Below the pieces are notes generated by a model that had not been told where the DNA came from, ran no database searches, and saw nothing but the letters and a program-made list of their open reading frames with translations. Below, piece by piece: positions 10,101 through 15,888 of a DNA stretch of 15,894 bases. The position numbers were made by a program, and so were the translations under genes. The stretch lies in the NCBI GenBank assembly GCA_017408185.1, contig JAFQVE010000453.1, forward strand, positions 1 through 15,894, in the 5' to 3' direction. Each line of letters opens with the position of its first letter. Position 1 is the stretch's first letter. The stretch comes from Oscillospiraceae bacterium. GTDB lineage: Bacteria; Bacillota_A; Clostridia; Oscillospirales; JAAYXM01.

Positions 10101-12873
10101 CCTCATTATCCTCTGCATCAGCCGCCGTAACCGTGATATCAACCGTTCCGTGCGATATGGCAGTCACCTTTCCTGCATCATCAACTGTTGCAATTTCAGG
10201 ATTTTGACTGACATATGTCAGCGTGTAATTGTCCATATCCGCATCCAAGCCGTCATTCATAATCCCGCTTACGAATATTTCCGTTGTTTCCTCCGGCAAA
10301 AGCCCATGACGTTCTGCCTTTGCCGTAACCTCGGAAAGATAAGGTTTTGCAAGAACCGTTATCTCTTTTTCACCGATAACCCCAACGTTTTCTCCGTCTT
10401 TTGTTGTGACAGATGCTGTGATTTTAGCACGACCTTTAGCTATGCCGGTTATGACTCCGTCATTTGTAACCGTGGCGATCTTATCGTCGGAACTTGTATA
10501 TGTAACAGTATAAGGCAATATATACGGCTTTTTGTCGGCTCGTGTCAACGCAACGGAAGCAATTGCCGTTCTCGTCGCATATATCGGCGATTTGTTAAAC
10601 GAAACCTCAACCTTTTCAAGCTTCGGTGTTTGAACAACCTCAACATCTATATTTTTTGTTACGCTTTTCCCTGCAACATTTACGGCAACTATAATAGTGG
10701 ACGTTCCTTCTTTATCAGCTTTGAGCATTGCATTGAAAGTCTCATCTGTTATTTTCCCGTTGTCCTCCGTAATAGTTATCACATCACTGTCAGAAACAGC
10801 AGAAATAACCCCTGTGTCTTCGGAAGCATCTTCCTTGTACCCGCTGTAATTAAAACTGTTTCCGTCAAGCACTGCTGAAACCGAAAACTTCAGCGTATCG
10901 CCGCAGGGAATGGTTATACTTTCACCTATCGGCTCATTTTGTTCATCCTTAATTTCCACACCAAGTTCCCTCGGCTCATCGGCAGGTGTTAATGTAAGGC
11001 TCTTAAACTTAAGAACTCTTGTGGTTATTTTTGCATCATTTTCAGTGACAGAATCTCCGGTTACCTTTGCAAAAACTATTTTCACCTTATCATCATTGTC
11101 CGGTGTAAGATAAAGCGTATTCAACCTTTTCACATCGGTATATCCGACGGTTTCCGCCCTCTTTGTGCTATGGTTATAGAAACCGGCATACTGTCCGTTT
11201 ACATATATAAACATAGCTCCGGCATCGGCGTATCCGCCTCCTCCGTCAAACTCGATATTATACCACCCCTCTGCCACGTCATGAGCATAGATTGAAAACC
11301 ACATTTGTTTTCTTGACGAGGAGGGCATCGAAAGAAAACCATCTGCCGGATCGGTTGTCGAATCAAGATAAAGCTGAAGTGTCAACGATGAATTATCAAG
11401 CGCACGTGGAATAGTTGTAATTGTGTTGTTGTAAGTTTTTGCGATTGACCACCCTGAATTTTCTGCCACAATCCAACTATCGATTCTTTTTCCTGATGCA
11501 CAATCTGTTATTGTATTACTGTTGAACTCAAGCTTAATCGGCTCTTTCGACGGTTCTTTTACAGTTATATCAGCTTTTCCGTAAACAATTGTTCCATCTT
11601 TCGCCGTAACGGTTGCGGTTATGGTTGCACTACCTTTTTTTATGCCTGATATTTCACCGTCGACAACTGTTGCAACGGATGTGTCTGAGCTTTTCCACTC
11701 AACACTGTACGAATCCGTATATGCCTTATTGTCTTCTCTTGTCAGAACAAGTTCTGCCTTTGTTGTCCGACCTGCAAAAATTGCATTTTTACCCAAAGCA
11801 ACATCTGCTTTACTAAGCTTTGGTATATCTTTAACTTCTACAATCACGTCTCTGGTAATCATTTGCCCGTCGCTGAAGGTTGCAGTCAGTTTAAGCTTCG
11901 TTGTTCCCAAAGTTTGAGCTTTCAAAGTTCCGTTAAGAACCTCGTCTGTATAATTATCACGACTTTCTTCAAACGTGACAGAATTCCCCTCTATCACCTC
12001 AACAGAAAGAGAAGATGTGTCCTTTGCTCTTCCGGAAGTATATCCGCTGTAATGCAGAGCTTTTCCATCAAGAAGTGCATTTATTTTTAAATCATAAGTT
12101 TCTCCAATTGTTGCTGTAACAGAAGCATTTTCATCTATTATTGTTCCGTCTGCAGCTATTGCTATTTTTCTCTCCTGCGGCGCATCTTCAGGAGTTAAGG
12201 TTAAGCTTTCAAACATAAGAGCCTGCGTGCTTACGGAATATCCGTCAGCATCTGTCCCGGTGGTTCCCGTTACCTTTGCAAACTTTACCAGAATGTCATC
12301 GACACCACCGTCACCGTCGTAGTCGGCCTCCGGTTTGAGATAAAGCTTGTTCAGGTTCTTGACCCTGCTCCAGTCTCTTGAATCATTATCGCAATTGTAA
12401 TATCCTGCGTAATGAGCATTGTTAGCATATATGTACATAGCTCCGGCGTTCTGATATCCTGCTCCTCCGTCAAAGGTTATGTCGTACCACCCTTCTTTTA
12501 CATCTTTTACAACAATGACAAACTGCATCATTTTTACATTGCTGTTGCCGCTGCAATCCAGCCAACCTTTTGCCGGATCGTTCGCACAAGCGCAATAGGG
12601 AGAATAGGACAAAGACGTTGAATCCACGCTTCTTGGTGTGTTTGGTCCACTTAGACTGCTGTTGTGGATCAACCATCCTGCATCACTCGCCACAGTCCAG
12701 TTACCTATGCGCTTACCAAGCGAACAATCTATTATTGTACTGCTGTTAAATTTCAGCACAATAGGCTCCGCATCAATGGCAACTACAACCGAAAATGTAG
12801 GTACGATTGATACAATTAACGCCAAAACAAGCAGCGTTGCTGCACTTCGCATCATTTTTCTCCTCATTTGCAT
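4156..12873 (-). CDS. Giant secreted, SLH-anchored heparinase II/III-type polysaccharide lyase
   Basis: A 2905-residue, multi-domain surface enzyme. Residues 1-32 are a Sec signal peptide. Residues 38-1314 hold three repeats, each with a beta-rich module (38-230, 445-632, 937-1108), a second beta segment, and a BIG2 Ig-like domain (about 351-438, 749-840, 1226-1314; an extra BIG2 at 843-935). About 1440-2240 is a heparinase II/III-type lyase: a helical toroid with paired CxxC (1496/1499, 1525/1528), GGNWGMPQH (Asn1824, His1830) and SNEASRYQ (Glu1884, Tyr1888), then a beta part with GGHGHKD (His2056, His2058) and LSHNTV (His2099). By analogy with heparinase II, the Tyr and His residues would catalyse beta-elimination of uronic-acid polymers. 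Residues ~2555-2642 look like a putative Ig (He_PIG) domain, followed by an acidic linker with nine glycines. Three SLH domains (about 2721-2763, 2780-2825, 2851-2895) would bind the cell-wall polymer. GGAGGAGG at 12877-12884 supports this ATG; a second SD allows a start at Met7 or Met8. Substrate unknown. Confidence 0.9.
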   Translation of the reverse strand: MQMRRKMMRSAATLLVLALIVSIVPTFSVVVAIDAEPIVLKFNSSTIIDCSLGKRIGNWTVASDAGWLIHNSSLSGPNTPRSVDSTSLSYSPYCACANDPAKGWLDCSGNSNVKMMQFVIVVKDVKEGWYDITFDGGAGYQNAGAMYIYANNAHYAGYYNCDNDSRDWSRVKNLNKLYLKPEADYDGDGGVDDILVKFAKVTGTTGTDADGYSVSTQALMFESLTLTPEDAPQERKIAIAADGTIIDENASVTATIGETYDLKINALLDGKALHYSGYTSGRAKDTSSLSVEVIEGNSVTFEESRDNYTDEVLNGTLKAQTLGTTKLKLTATFSDGQMITRDVIVEVKDIPKLSKADVALGKNAIFAGRTTKAELVLTREDNKAYTDSYSVEWKSSDTSVATVVDGEISGIKKGSATITATVTAKDGTIVYGKADITVKEPSKEPIKLEFNSNTITDCASGKRIDSWIVAENSGWSIAKTYNNTITTIPRALDNSSLTLQLYLDSTTDPADGFLSMPSSSRKQMWFSIYAHDVAEGWYNIEFDGGGGYADAGAMFIYVNGQYAGFYNHSTKRAETVGYTDVKRLNTLYLTPDNDDKVKIVFAKVTGDSVTENDAKITTRVLKFKSLTLTPADEPRELGVEIKDEQNEPIGESITIPCGDTLKFSVSAVLDGNSFNYSGYKEDASEDTGVISAVSDSDVITITEDNGKITDETFNAMLKADKEGTSTIIVAVNVAGKSVTKNIDVEVVQTPKLEKVEVSFNKSPIYATRTAIASVALTRADKKPYILPYTVTYTSSDDKIATVTNDGVITGIAKGRAKITASVTTKDGENVGVIGEKEITVLAKPYLSEVTAKAERHGLLPEETTEIFVSGIMNDGLDADMDNYTLTYVSQNPEIATVDDAGKVTAISHGTVDITVTAADAEDNEVKGTVRIEVSDRLIYTFTSETLDGNYNRLKAPQSWIVMADNWSLVPDKTTTSSTNSTAAQFLSVQMRGASGWQDMTGSSNKRLMQFVVSAKVKEEGWYKVGLCGYKAYYGGSMFIFADGQYAGFYDFHDPGSGMLGEYTEMNTLYLTPDENGRVEIMFAKAEGLTNSAGEQTTNINPSYLTLRPVEGKGEFKELIISKLPSLLAVGEIYTGGAGALLTDGTPYNFGFNTSGGEDSENKVLVELSGEAKLETVLPYTMAETGMNSFTIRGTASGFATLRLGVKMGDMTVYADEGGVKIEIVDDPIKTTGLRTEPADVCMGENAKLYSVNTLESGRMLTPGSETSTFKSLNPEIATVSGNVLTPVSEGTAIIKVTTVFNKKTVEAEIPVEVVSDKLKSINVTVGGSKYIRYTGDKADTAPLKITATSTLNRELDLSEAKITARAIDPEYADVDEKLNVIPVAVDNPKTTENEEYATARFEVTVELDGRVSTVTPEFTVVIGKSKPTLYTFEKRDIIAENAAKYKWAKDTVDSAKEAADEFVDKLDALYEMIHSEGIPRNYDAAGIDTDPNNVICRYCRTDLMGEYGNYPFVYNPFTRPWKVQCPDCKRLFPSNDFESFYKLGLNEYGEFDRMRALEAHRKMLLEKGKIDADITSPGKEYSDEWFAYYGYGVKDGYLYNELYEDLDEVKNLKNPEEPFLRDGETTARWAVDDGFGYVPTKPDGTPYMISSVKLDSTAVNVPERHPYIAAYLHNALWYEGGGRGETGVVIDAISTLADAYYYTGDVKYGRPAAILIDRLADYYKDFDLNKYDFPTWKSGDRCQGGLLNYIWECSLVDVVIQSYDKVFDVYDDPYIIDYLKEKEKTVSFRYSKENGDQIRTNIEDNIVRRVLNALDDPYASIGGNWGMPQHTCATAAVVLDTMPDTSTWLDWLWKPGWKACNNSKGGAIDETLIDIIDHDGYSNEASRYQANWFGLLYSVATVLEDYDRYKAADLYSNAKFKKMFEHSIQLMLTGYTPQIGDSDYPLAKLNWATGFQANAGWRKYKEPIYAQLVYFFNGNSSEGLKYGIDTKDPESLEDEIQSVVNKYGTFKLSSNMLTGFGFAALRSGQDYSEAITSGSYENRHELWMYFGRNGGHGHKDSLNLGMTAYGYNFMPELGYPEKTGSDPKTLQWNNSTLSHNTVMVNEVEQSGNDARSQSYHFDDSGMVKLVDVDSSMAYPDIVDTYRRSVVTIKASDEISYTVDFFRVLGGDDHLYSFHATSDEIAETAGLDFTTIRDSAGNYVTGSQVDENGNYKGTYAGIDIPYGPDPNSPLVSSYKTVYPRGYTWCDNVDRDSSPKEKVEIDFIIKDFNKTLRDSSGLRLRMTLLDEENRNAKTKASVSIVNGYTPNKSNSKNMDEFKYVFVKHSGEGLDTTFTTVFEPYRHNRYLKASDSLPMTVVSGKPAQDAAARAVRVEHTNGRVDYVLYSTDNSVTYKITLDDGTELHFRGFVGVYTMQNGVNTYKYLNDGDVLEVVAEGDTAVGTGTFAAIEGKVKSFTETLEFENEIVITPGRTIDTNELSNLTGKYVYIDNGKENRNGSYRIENAYLRGDDVVCELGNTTVIRQYINSKVPDDGYVFNIETKQKARIPLVYVEDNKPEFKGDYEGITTSAGSSVKVNITAESPLKEGITYSSVLLPRGASLNSLTGELAWKPDNSQVGEHHIAVNAADTSGRESTLHFYITVYGSTMAKPSDTTENAETPSTNGSGASGGGGGGGGGTAPDNGELSTDDDVGIGESDDLQGTTDENGGNSPDASGETDTIRFTDISNHAWAADAINALADNGVIKGTTHNTYSPASNITRADFALLLVRAFNLSSDNTENFADVAASDYFAPELAIARNTGIVNGIGDNKYAPRNTITRQDMMVIVYRALNSLPLEGKVAPQATDEVLSQYQDFTTVAEYARDAVSALIGAGLVNGKNGNVSPKDYTTRAEIAVLLQRILKFIER
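4159..4163 (-). promoter_or_regulatory. Ribosome binding site of the isomerase, inside the end of the giant gene
   Basis: AAAGG on the minus strand ends directly before the TAA of the giant gene (4156-4158) and is 10 nt before the ATG at 4146-4148. Because it is read by ribosomes finishing the upstream gene, isomerase translation may depend on termination there. Confidence 0.5.
4332..4380. repeat. Palindromic repeat-like element inserted in frame between SLH2 and SLH3
   Basis: This stretch starts ACACCTCATCCGTCGCC on the plus strand and contains two dyads. One is a short hairpin, CGCC-TGC-GGCG at 4345-4355. The other is a perfect 9-bp inverted repeat, CCTTCCCCT / AGGGGAAGG at 4359-4378, separated by only CA. 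From memory, its form matches a family of short dispersed repeats usually seen between genes in gut Clostridia. Here it is translated as SLPLEGKVAPQATDEV (residues 2832-2847), a segment with no counterpart in SLH domains, which lengthens the spacer between SLH2 and SLH3 without breaking the frame. Confidence 0.65.
4706..4747. repeat. Overlapping perfect dyads in the linker before SLH1
   Basis: Positions 4706-4730 form a perfect 12-bp inverted repeat (GTGAAACGGATA, one-base centre, TATCCGTTTCAC). Overlapping it, 4726-4747 is a perfect 22-nt palindrome centred on GACG/CGTC. The two share TTCAC, so alternative hairpins are possible in DNA or mRNA. The segment is translated as SPDASGETDTIR at the junction of the acidic linker and SLH1. 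Such perfect symmetry is not required by the protein, suggesting an inserted palindromic element that has stayed in frame. Confidence 0.6.
4843..4869 (-). repeat. Glycine-codon (GGN) tract
   Basis: Nine consecutive glycine codons (residues 2669-2677) lie in the flexible linker between the Ig-like domain and the SLH anchor. The GGN triplets vary at the third base. The tract could change length by slippage without frameshift, altering the reach of the anchored enzyme. Confidence 0.7.
8932..10065 (-). repeat. Third copy of the ~400-residue N-terminal unit (within the giant lyase)
   Basis: Residues 937-1314. It begins YTFTSETL, continues with SWIVMADNWSL, EEGWYKVGLCG, GGSMFIFADGQYAGFYD, LNTLYLTP-like MNTLYLTPDENG and IMFAKAEG, then a second beta segment and a BIG2 domain (ATVSGNVLTPVSEGTAII). 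It is the most diverged copy; the FNSxT opening and the FDGGxGY motif are altered. Confidence 0.75.
10348..11553 (-). repeat. Second copy of the ~400-residue N-terminal unit (within the giant lyase)
   Basis: Residues 441-842. The module opens with LEFNSNTITDC, then SWIVAENSGWSI, AEGWYNIEFDGGGGY, AGAMFIYVNGQYAGFYN, LNTLYLTP, IVFAKVTG and LKFKSLTLTP. A second beta segment containing NYSGY and a BIG2 domain (IATVTNDGVITGIAKGRAKI) follow. An additional BIG2 domain (843-935) separates it from the third unit. Confidence 0.8.
11554..12762 (-). repeat. First copy of the ~400-residue N-terminal unit (within the giant lyase)
   Basis: Residues 38-440. The module has LKFNSSTIIDC, NWTVASDAGWLI, KEGWYDITFDGGAGY, AGAMYIYANN, LNKLYLKP, VKFAKVTG and FESLTLTP. 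It also carries an acidic loop of DxDxDG form (Asp184, Asp186, Asp188) that may bind calcium. A second beta segment with HYSGY and a BIG2 domain (VATVVDGEISGIKKGSATI) complete the unit. This copy is the closest to the partial secreted gene at the left edge. Confidence 0.8.
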
Positions 12874-12907
12874 TTTCCTCCTCCAAATTACCTATAACAT
12901 TATTTTC

Positions 12908-14680
12908 TTATTTTTTCATCTCAACCAATTCATTCCTATGCATCTGAAGCTGATCTTCAAAATGTTGCACACCTTTTTCAAAATTACGCATACACCAAAG
13001 CTCACGGTATTCCGGAGCAATAGAGTCTATCATTTTGATAAGCTCATCTTTCTTTTCGTCTGCAGGCTTTATTCCGAGTCTTATTTTACAAAGCTCACTT
13101 GCAAGAATAACCATTTTGCAGTTAAGTATAATTTCGCGTTTGAGTTGCAGATCAAAATCGAGCTTTTCAATGTCCTTAAGAATTTTTTCTATATATTCTC
13201 TGATATTATCAAAATAAAACGCATCTCCACTGTCCTTTAAATCAAACAGGTAATAATAATTCGTCTGAGAAATGGGAAACTTAAACAAAAGGCCGCACAT
13301 ACTACCGAGGTGAACACGTTCCGGCTCAAGCAGATAGTAATTCGCAACACGGTACATAAGCCTTGAGACACCGACACCGCCAAAGATTTCTTCGTCTACA
13401 TATTTTTCCGCATTGCGGATGAAGTCAGCCTTAAAGGTTTCTCCGTCCTGCTCGGCACCCACATTCCATGCGTACTGACCGGCAAGTGCCGTCGGTACGT
13501 AGCTCCACACATCAAAGTGAGGATGACCTTCGCCGCATCCCCAGTCCGTAAGCAAAAGTCCTTTTGCACCGTACTTGGCACCGATTTCTGCAGATGTCCG
13601 AATGTTAAAGGTTGTAACATCAGCTCTGCCCGTAAAGCTCATATGCGTGTTGCACGACGGACATACATAATAATCAAGACCTGTTTTTTTAAACGCAGCG
13701 CAATGCTCCGTCATAACCTGTGACTGGATAAGCTCATATCCCCATTCCATAATAACAGCATCCTGAGGAATCTTCTCATAAAGCTTTGACCACTTGTAAA
13801 TCATATCCCCCCAGAACATAACTTTTTTCCCATATTTTTCTTTTATGTATTTGGTAAGCTTGTTGAGCCATTCCATAAACAACGTATCTTTGCCGTACTT
13901 CTTGCAGTATTCCTCCACCTGAAATTTACCAAGCCCGCCCGCCTCATCAAGACCGATATTCACGTAGTCAGATTTGAAATATGGCAAAAGAGAGTCATAG
14001 AGGTTTGTAACAAACTCAAAGCTTTCCTCCAAAAGCGGATTTACGGTTGCGGTATTTGTATTCTCATCGCCTATTCTTATATGGCGGAATTCCTCACGTT
14101 CGAGCCACATTCCGAGATGTCCCAGCGAATTCTGATTCGGTACGAGGTCTATAAATCTTTCGGAGCAGTACTTATCAAGCTCCTTTATGTCTTCCGGTGT
14201 CAGACAATCAAAATTTGAAGTATACTTCGGATATGCGCTGTATTTGAAGCAATCCGCTTCCATATAAAGCTGGAATTCGTTATACTTAAGCCCCGAAAGA
14301 AAATCAATGAGTTTTTTTATCGTCTCCACCTTACGCATACGACAGCGGCTGATATCAAGCATGTACCCGCGACGCGGAAACTGCGGCTTGTCTTCAATCT
14401 CAACACATTGCAACACTCTGTCGCCTCGCTTTATCATCTGCCATAGAGAGGTTGCCGCACGGTAGAGTCCTTCATCGCATGAAGCTGTAATGGTAATTCC
14501 CTGTGAAGACACTGAAAGAATATATTCTTCTTTTAAAAGAACAGGCTTCCTCACAATAGTTACATCGGCGTTTCCATGCCTGATTTCTATGTAAAAATCA
14601 AATAAGCTTTTTTTATAATTGTGCTGAAGCTTATATGTTCCTTCAGTTACTTTTTCATTTTGGGGTCTTGGAAAAATCAT
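12908..14680 (-). CDS. Glycoside hydrolase family 20 enzyme (beta-N-acetylhexosaminidase-like), cytoplasmic
   Basis: A 590-residue protein with the two-domain GH20 plan. Residues 1-100 form the small alpha/beta domain (LYRAATSLWQMIK at its end). The TIM barrel follows from about 104, with RRGYMLDISR, LKYNEFQLYMEAD, LVPNQNSLGHLG, YVNIGLDEAGG, VMFWGDM and VIMEWGYE. GH20 enzymes use substrate-assisted catalysis with an Asp-Glu pair, where the Glu is the acid; here these are Asp245-Glu246. The usual HxGGDE reads NIGLDE, so it is a divergent member whose exact specificity is uncertain. No signal peptide is present, so it probably acts on imported oligosaccharides, removing GlcNAc or GalNAc from the non-reducing end. 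The start is supported by GGAGAG 8-9 nt upstream. It is the first gene of the operon, 34 nt before the giant lyase, and divergent from the AraC gene. Confidence 0.85.
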   Translation of the reverse strand: MIFPRPQNEKVTEGTYKLQHNYKKSLFDFYIEIRHGNADVTIVRKPVLLKEEYILSVSSQGITITASCDEGLYRAATSLWQMIKRGDRVLQCVEIEDKPQFPRRGYMLDISRCRMRKVETIKKLIDFLSGLKYNEFQLYMEADCFKYSAYPKYTSNFDCLTPEDIKELDKYCSERFIDLVPNQNSLGHLGMWLEREEFRHIRIGDENTNTATVNPLLEESFEFVTNLYDSLLPYFKSDYVNIGLDEAGGLGKFQVEEYCKKYGKDTLFMEWLNKLTKYIKEKYGKKVMFWGDMIYKWSKLYEKIPQDAVIMEWGYELIQSQVMTEHCAAFKKTGLDYYVCPSCNTHMSFTGRADVTTFNIRTSAEIGAKYGAKGLLLTDWGCGEGHPHFDVWSYVPTALAGQYAWNVGAEQDGETFKADFIRNAEKYVDEEIFGGVGVSRLMYRVANYYLLEPERVHLGSMCGLLFKFPISQTNYYYLFDLKDSGDAFYFDNIREYIEKILKDIEKLDFDLQLKREIILNCKMVILASELCKIRLGIKPADEKKDELIKMIDSIAPEYRELWCMRNFEKGVQHFEDQLQMHRNELVEMKK

Positions 14681-14711
14681 AAATTTACTCTCCTAATTCA
14701 TTCTTGTCTTA

Positions 14712-14720
14712 ATTATATCA
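14712..14720 (-). promoter_or_regulatory. Operon promoter with extended -10
   Basis: On the minus strand this reads TGATATAAT, a consensus -10 (TATAAT) with the TGn extension. No recognisable -35 lies 16-18 nt upstream. The predicted start site is near 14705, giving a 5' leader of about 25 nt that contains the GGAGAG of the GH20 gene. A weak -35 is typical of activator-dependent promoters, which fits the adjacent AraC gene. Confidence 0.65.
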
Positions 14721-14747
14721 AACAACCTTAAATTTTAATATAGTATT

Positions 14748-14781
14748 AACAAACAAAACTTTAGTTTTTCCAAACTAAAAC
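14748..14781. promoter_or_regulatory. Candidate AraC-family operator upstream of the operon promoter
   Basis: Two near-direct copies, CAAACAAAAC at 14750-14759 and CAAACTAAAAC at 14771-14781, are spaced 21-22 nt apart (two helical turns), the usual arrangement of AraC-family half sites. A perfect 8-bp inverted repeat (TTTAGTTT / AAACTAAA, 4-nt loop, 14760-14779) overlaps them. The pair lies just upstream of where the -35 of the operon promoter would be. The region is AT-rich, so chance is not excluded. Confidence 0.4.
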
Positions 14782-14882
14782 AAGAAAACACCTCACATTT
14801 CCCTCTTGCGAAAAAGCACTGTCTGCACATTGGCAATTTTTGCCTTAACTTAAGAAAAAATCCACCTTTCAGCAAGAAAAAC

Positions 14883-14911
14883 TTGACAGTTTTCCACAAA
14901 AACGCTATAAT
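14883..14911 (+). promoter_or_regulatory. Promoter of the AraC regulator gene
   Basis: TTGACA (14883-14888) and TATAAT (14906-14911) are both perfect consensus and separated by exactly 17 nt, a strong housekeeping sigma promoter. Transcription should start near 14918, about 35 nt before the ATG. The spacer contains GTTTTCCACAAAAAC (14889-14903), which resembles the dyad in the candidate operator, so the regulator may repress its own gene. Confidence 0.85.
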
Positions 14912-14952
14912 ATATTTTATAAAAAACAACCTTCACACAAGCAGGTGATTAA

Positions 14953-15888
14953 ATGGTAAACGGAAATATCCCTCAAAAAGATCTTTTTGGCCACTATAAA
15001 GAGAATGATTTATATCACTATTCCATGTCCCATTATTCCTTAATCTCTTCTTATTCAAAAAATGCAGAAACCCCTGTCTGCTTCACGCGATACACTCATA
15101 AACATACATTCGCTCCATATACAAGTGTGCCCCGAAAAAACAATTGGTGTTCTCTCTATGTTTTCGTTTCCGGAAGATGCACATTTCTTCTTGAAAACAA
15201 CATTTATACATTGACCGGCGGTGATGCTATTTTTATAAATAACCACGAAGAATACCGCTCGCAATTTCAACTTACACCTCTTATTGATTATTACGAAATT
15301 GATTTTCCATGCTCCTTTTTCGAAGAAATATCAGCTCCGAACATTTTTCACAAAATGTTCTACAACAGAGCTCCTTCCGAAAAAAATTACATTACTTTAG
15401 ATAAAGAAAAACAGGCGGAATTAATGAACAAATTGAAAAAAGCCGAAGAATCCTCCCGGAAAAGCGAGGATGTCTCCGACTTTCTTTCTTACTCCTATCT
15501 TATCCAGGCAATTGAAATCCTGTATTCATCCTTCACAAGTGCATCCGATGAACACTCAAATCAACAGCCGCCGCAAAAGCTTGCAGACGCGGCAAGCTAC
15601 ATACACGAGCATTTTCTGACCATAACGACGGTTGATGAAATAGCTGCTTCGTGCAACATCTCCGCCACCTATCTTCAAAGGATTTTCAAAAAGCATTTAT
15701 CTACAACTCCTACCGCATATATAAACGAACTAAGAATTTCTTATGCCAAAAATTTAATTCAGAACGGCGAATCACTGACCTCGGCATGTTATAACTCAGG
15801 ATTCAGCGATTACACATATTTCGCTTCCAAATTCAAATCTATCACATCAATTTCCCCATCGCAATTCAAAAAAGAAATGCAGAAATAG
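14953..15888 (+). CDS. AraC-family transcriptional regulator with cupin-like sensor domain
   Basis: The 311-residue protein has an N-terminal beta-rich cupin-like ligand domain (about 40-125; LYVFVSGRCTFLLENN and GGDAIFINNHEEYR are typical). A helical linker follows, then a C-terminal double helix-turn-helix (about 210-308). The first recognition unit is VDEIAASCNISATYLQRIFKK (split here for length: VDEIAASCNIS then ATYLQRIFKK). The second holds the family signature SGFSDYTYFASKFKSITSISPSQF, in which SGFSDYTYFASKFK is most diagnostic. Such proteins bind sugars or oligosaccharides and activate nearby catabolic genes. AGGTGA lies 4 nt before the ATG. Its divergent position points to control of the minus-strand operon. 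It ends 6 nt before the right edge, so no terminator can be seen. Confidence 0.93.
   Translation: MVNGNIPQKDLFGHYKENDLYHYSMSHYSLISSYSKNAETPVCFTRYTHKHTFAPYTSVPRKNNWCSLYVFVSGRCTFLLENNIYTLTGGDAIFINNHEEYRSQFQLTPLIDYYEIDFPCSFFEEISAPNIFHKMFYNRAPSEKNYITLDKEKQAELMNKLKKAEESSRKSEDVSDFLSYSYLIQAIEILYSSFTSASDEHSNQQPPQKLADAASYIHEHFLTITTVDEIAASCNISATYLQRIFKKHLSTTPTAYINELRISYAKNLIQNGESLTSACYNSGFSDYTYFASKFKSITSISPSQFKKEMQK

Larger units (their letters stand above)
14681..14952. other. Divergent intergenic regulatory region
   Basis: This 272-nt gap is the only sizeable non-coding stretch. Besides the two promoters and the candidate operator it has a small dyad, GGCAA-TTT-TTGCC, at 14832-14844, which could be another protein site. 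I see no RNA gene, no riboswitch-like structure and no credible small protein. A 64-codon minus-strand frame (14735-14929) overlaps both promoters' control region and looks like AT-rich noise. Confidence 0.7.

Noticed and set aside
10150..10878. 242-codon open frame on the plus strand
   Set aside because: It is antisense to the giant lyase, Cys- and Arg-rich, and without recognisable domains; it is a shadow of the codon pattern of the real gene.
12638..13240. 200-codon plus-strand frame spanning the GH20/giant gene junction
   Set aside because: It is antisense to two genes with strong family evidence, and its product has no domain features.
14760..14779. Inverted repeat TTTAGTTT/AAACTAAA as a transcription terminator
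   Set aside because: The stem is AT-only apart from one pair, and no gene ends into it since both flanking genes are transcribed away; an operator is more likely.
14735..14929. 64-codon minus-strand frame in the divergent intergenic region
   Set aside because: It runs through the regulator promoter and candidate operator, lacks a convincing ribosome binding site, and its Lys/Phe/Leu-rich product reflects AT-rich DNA.
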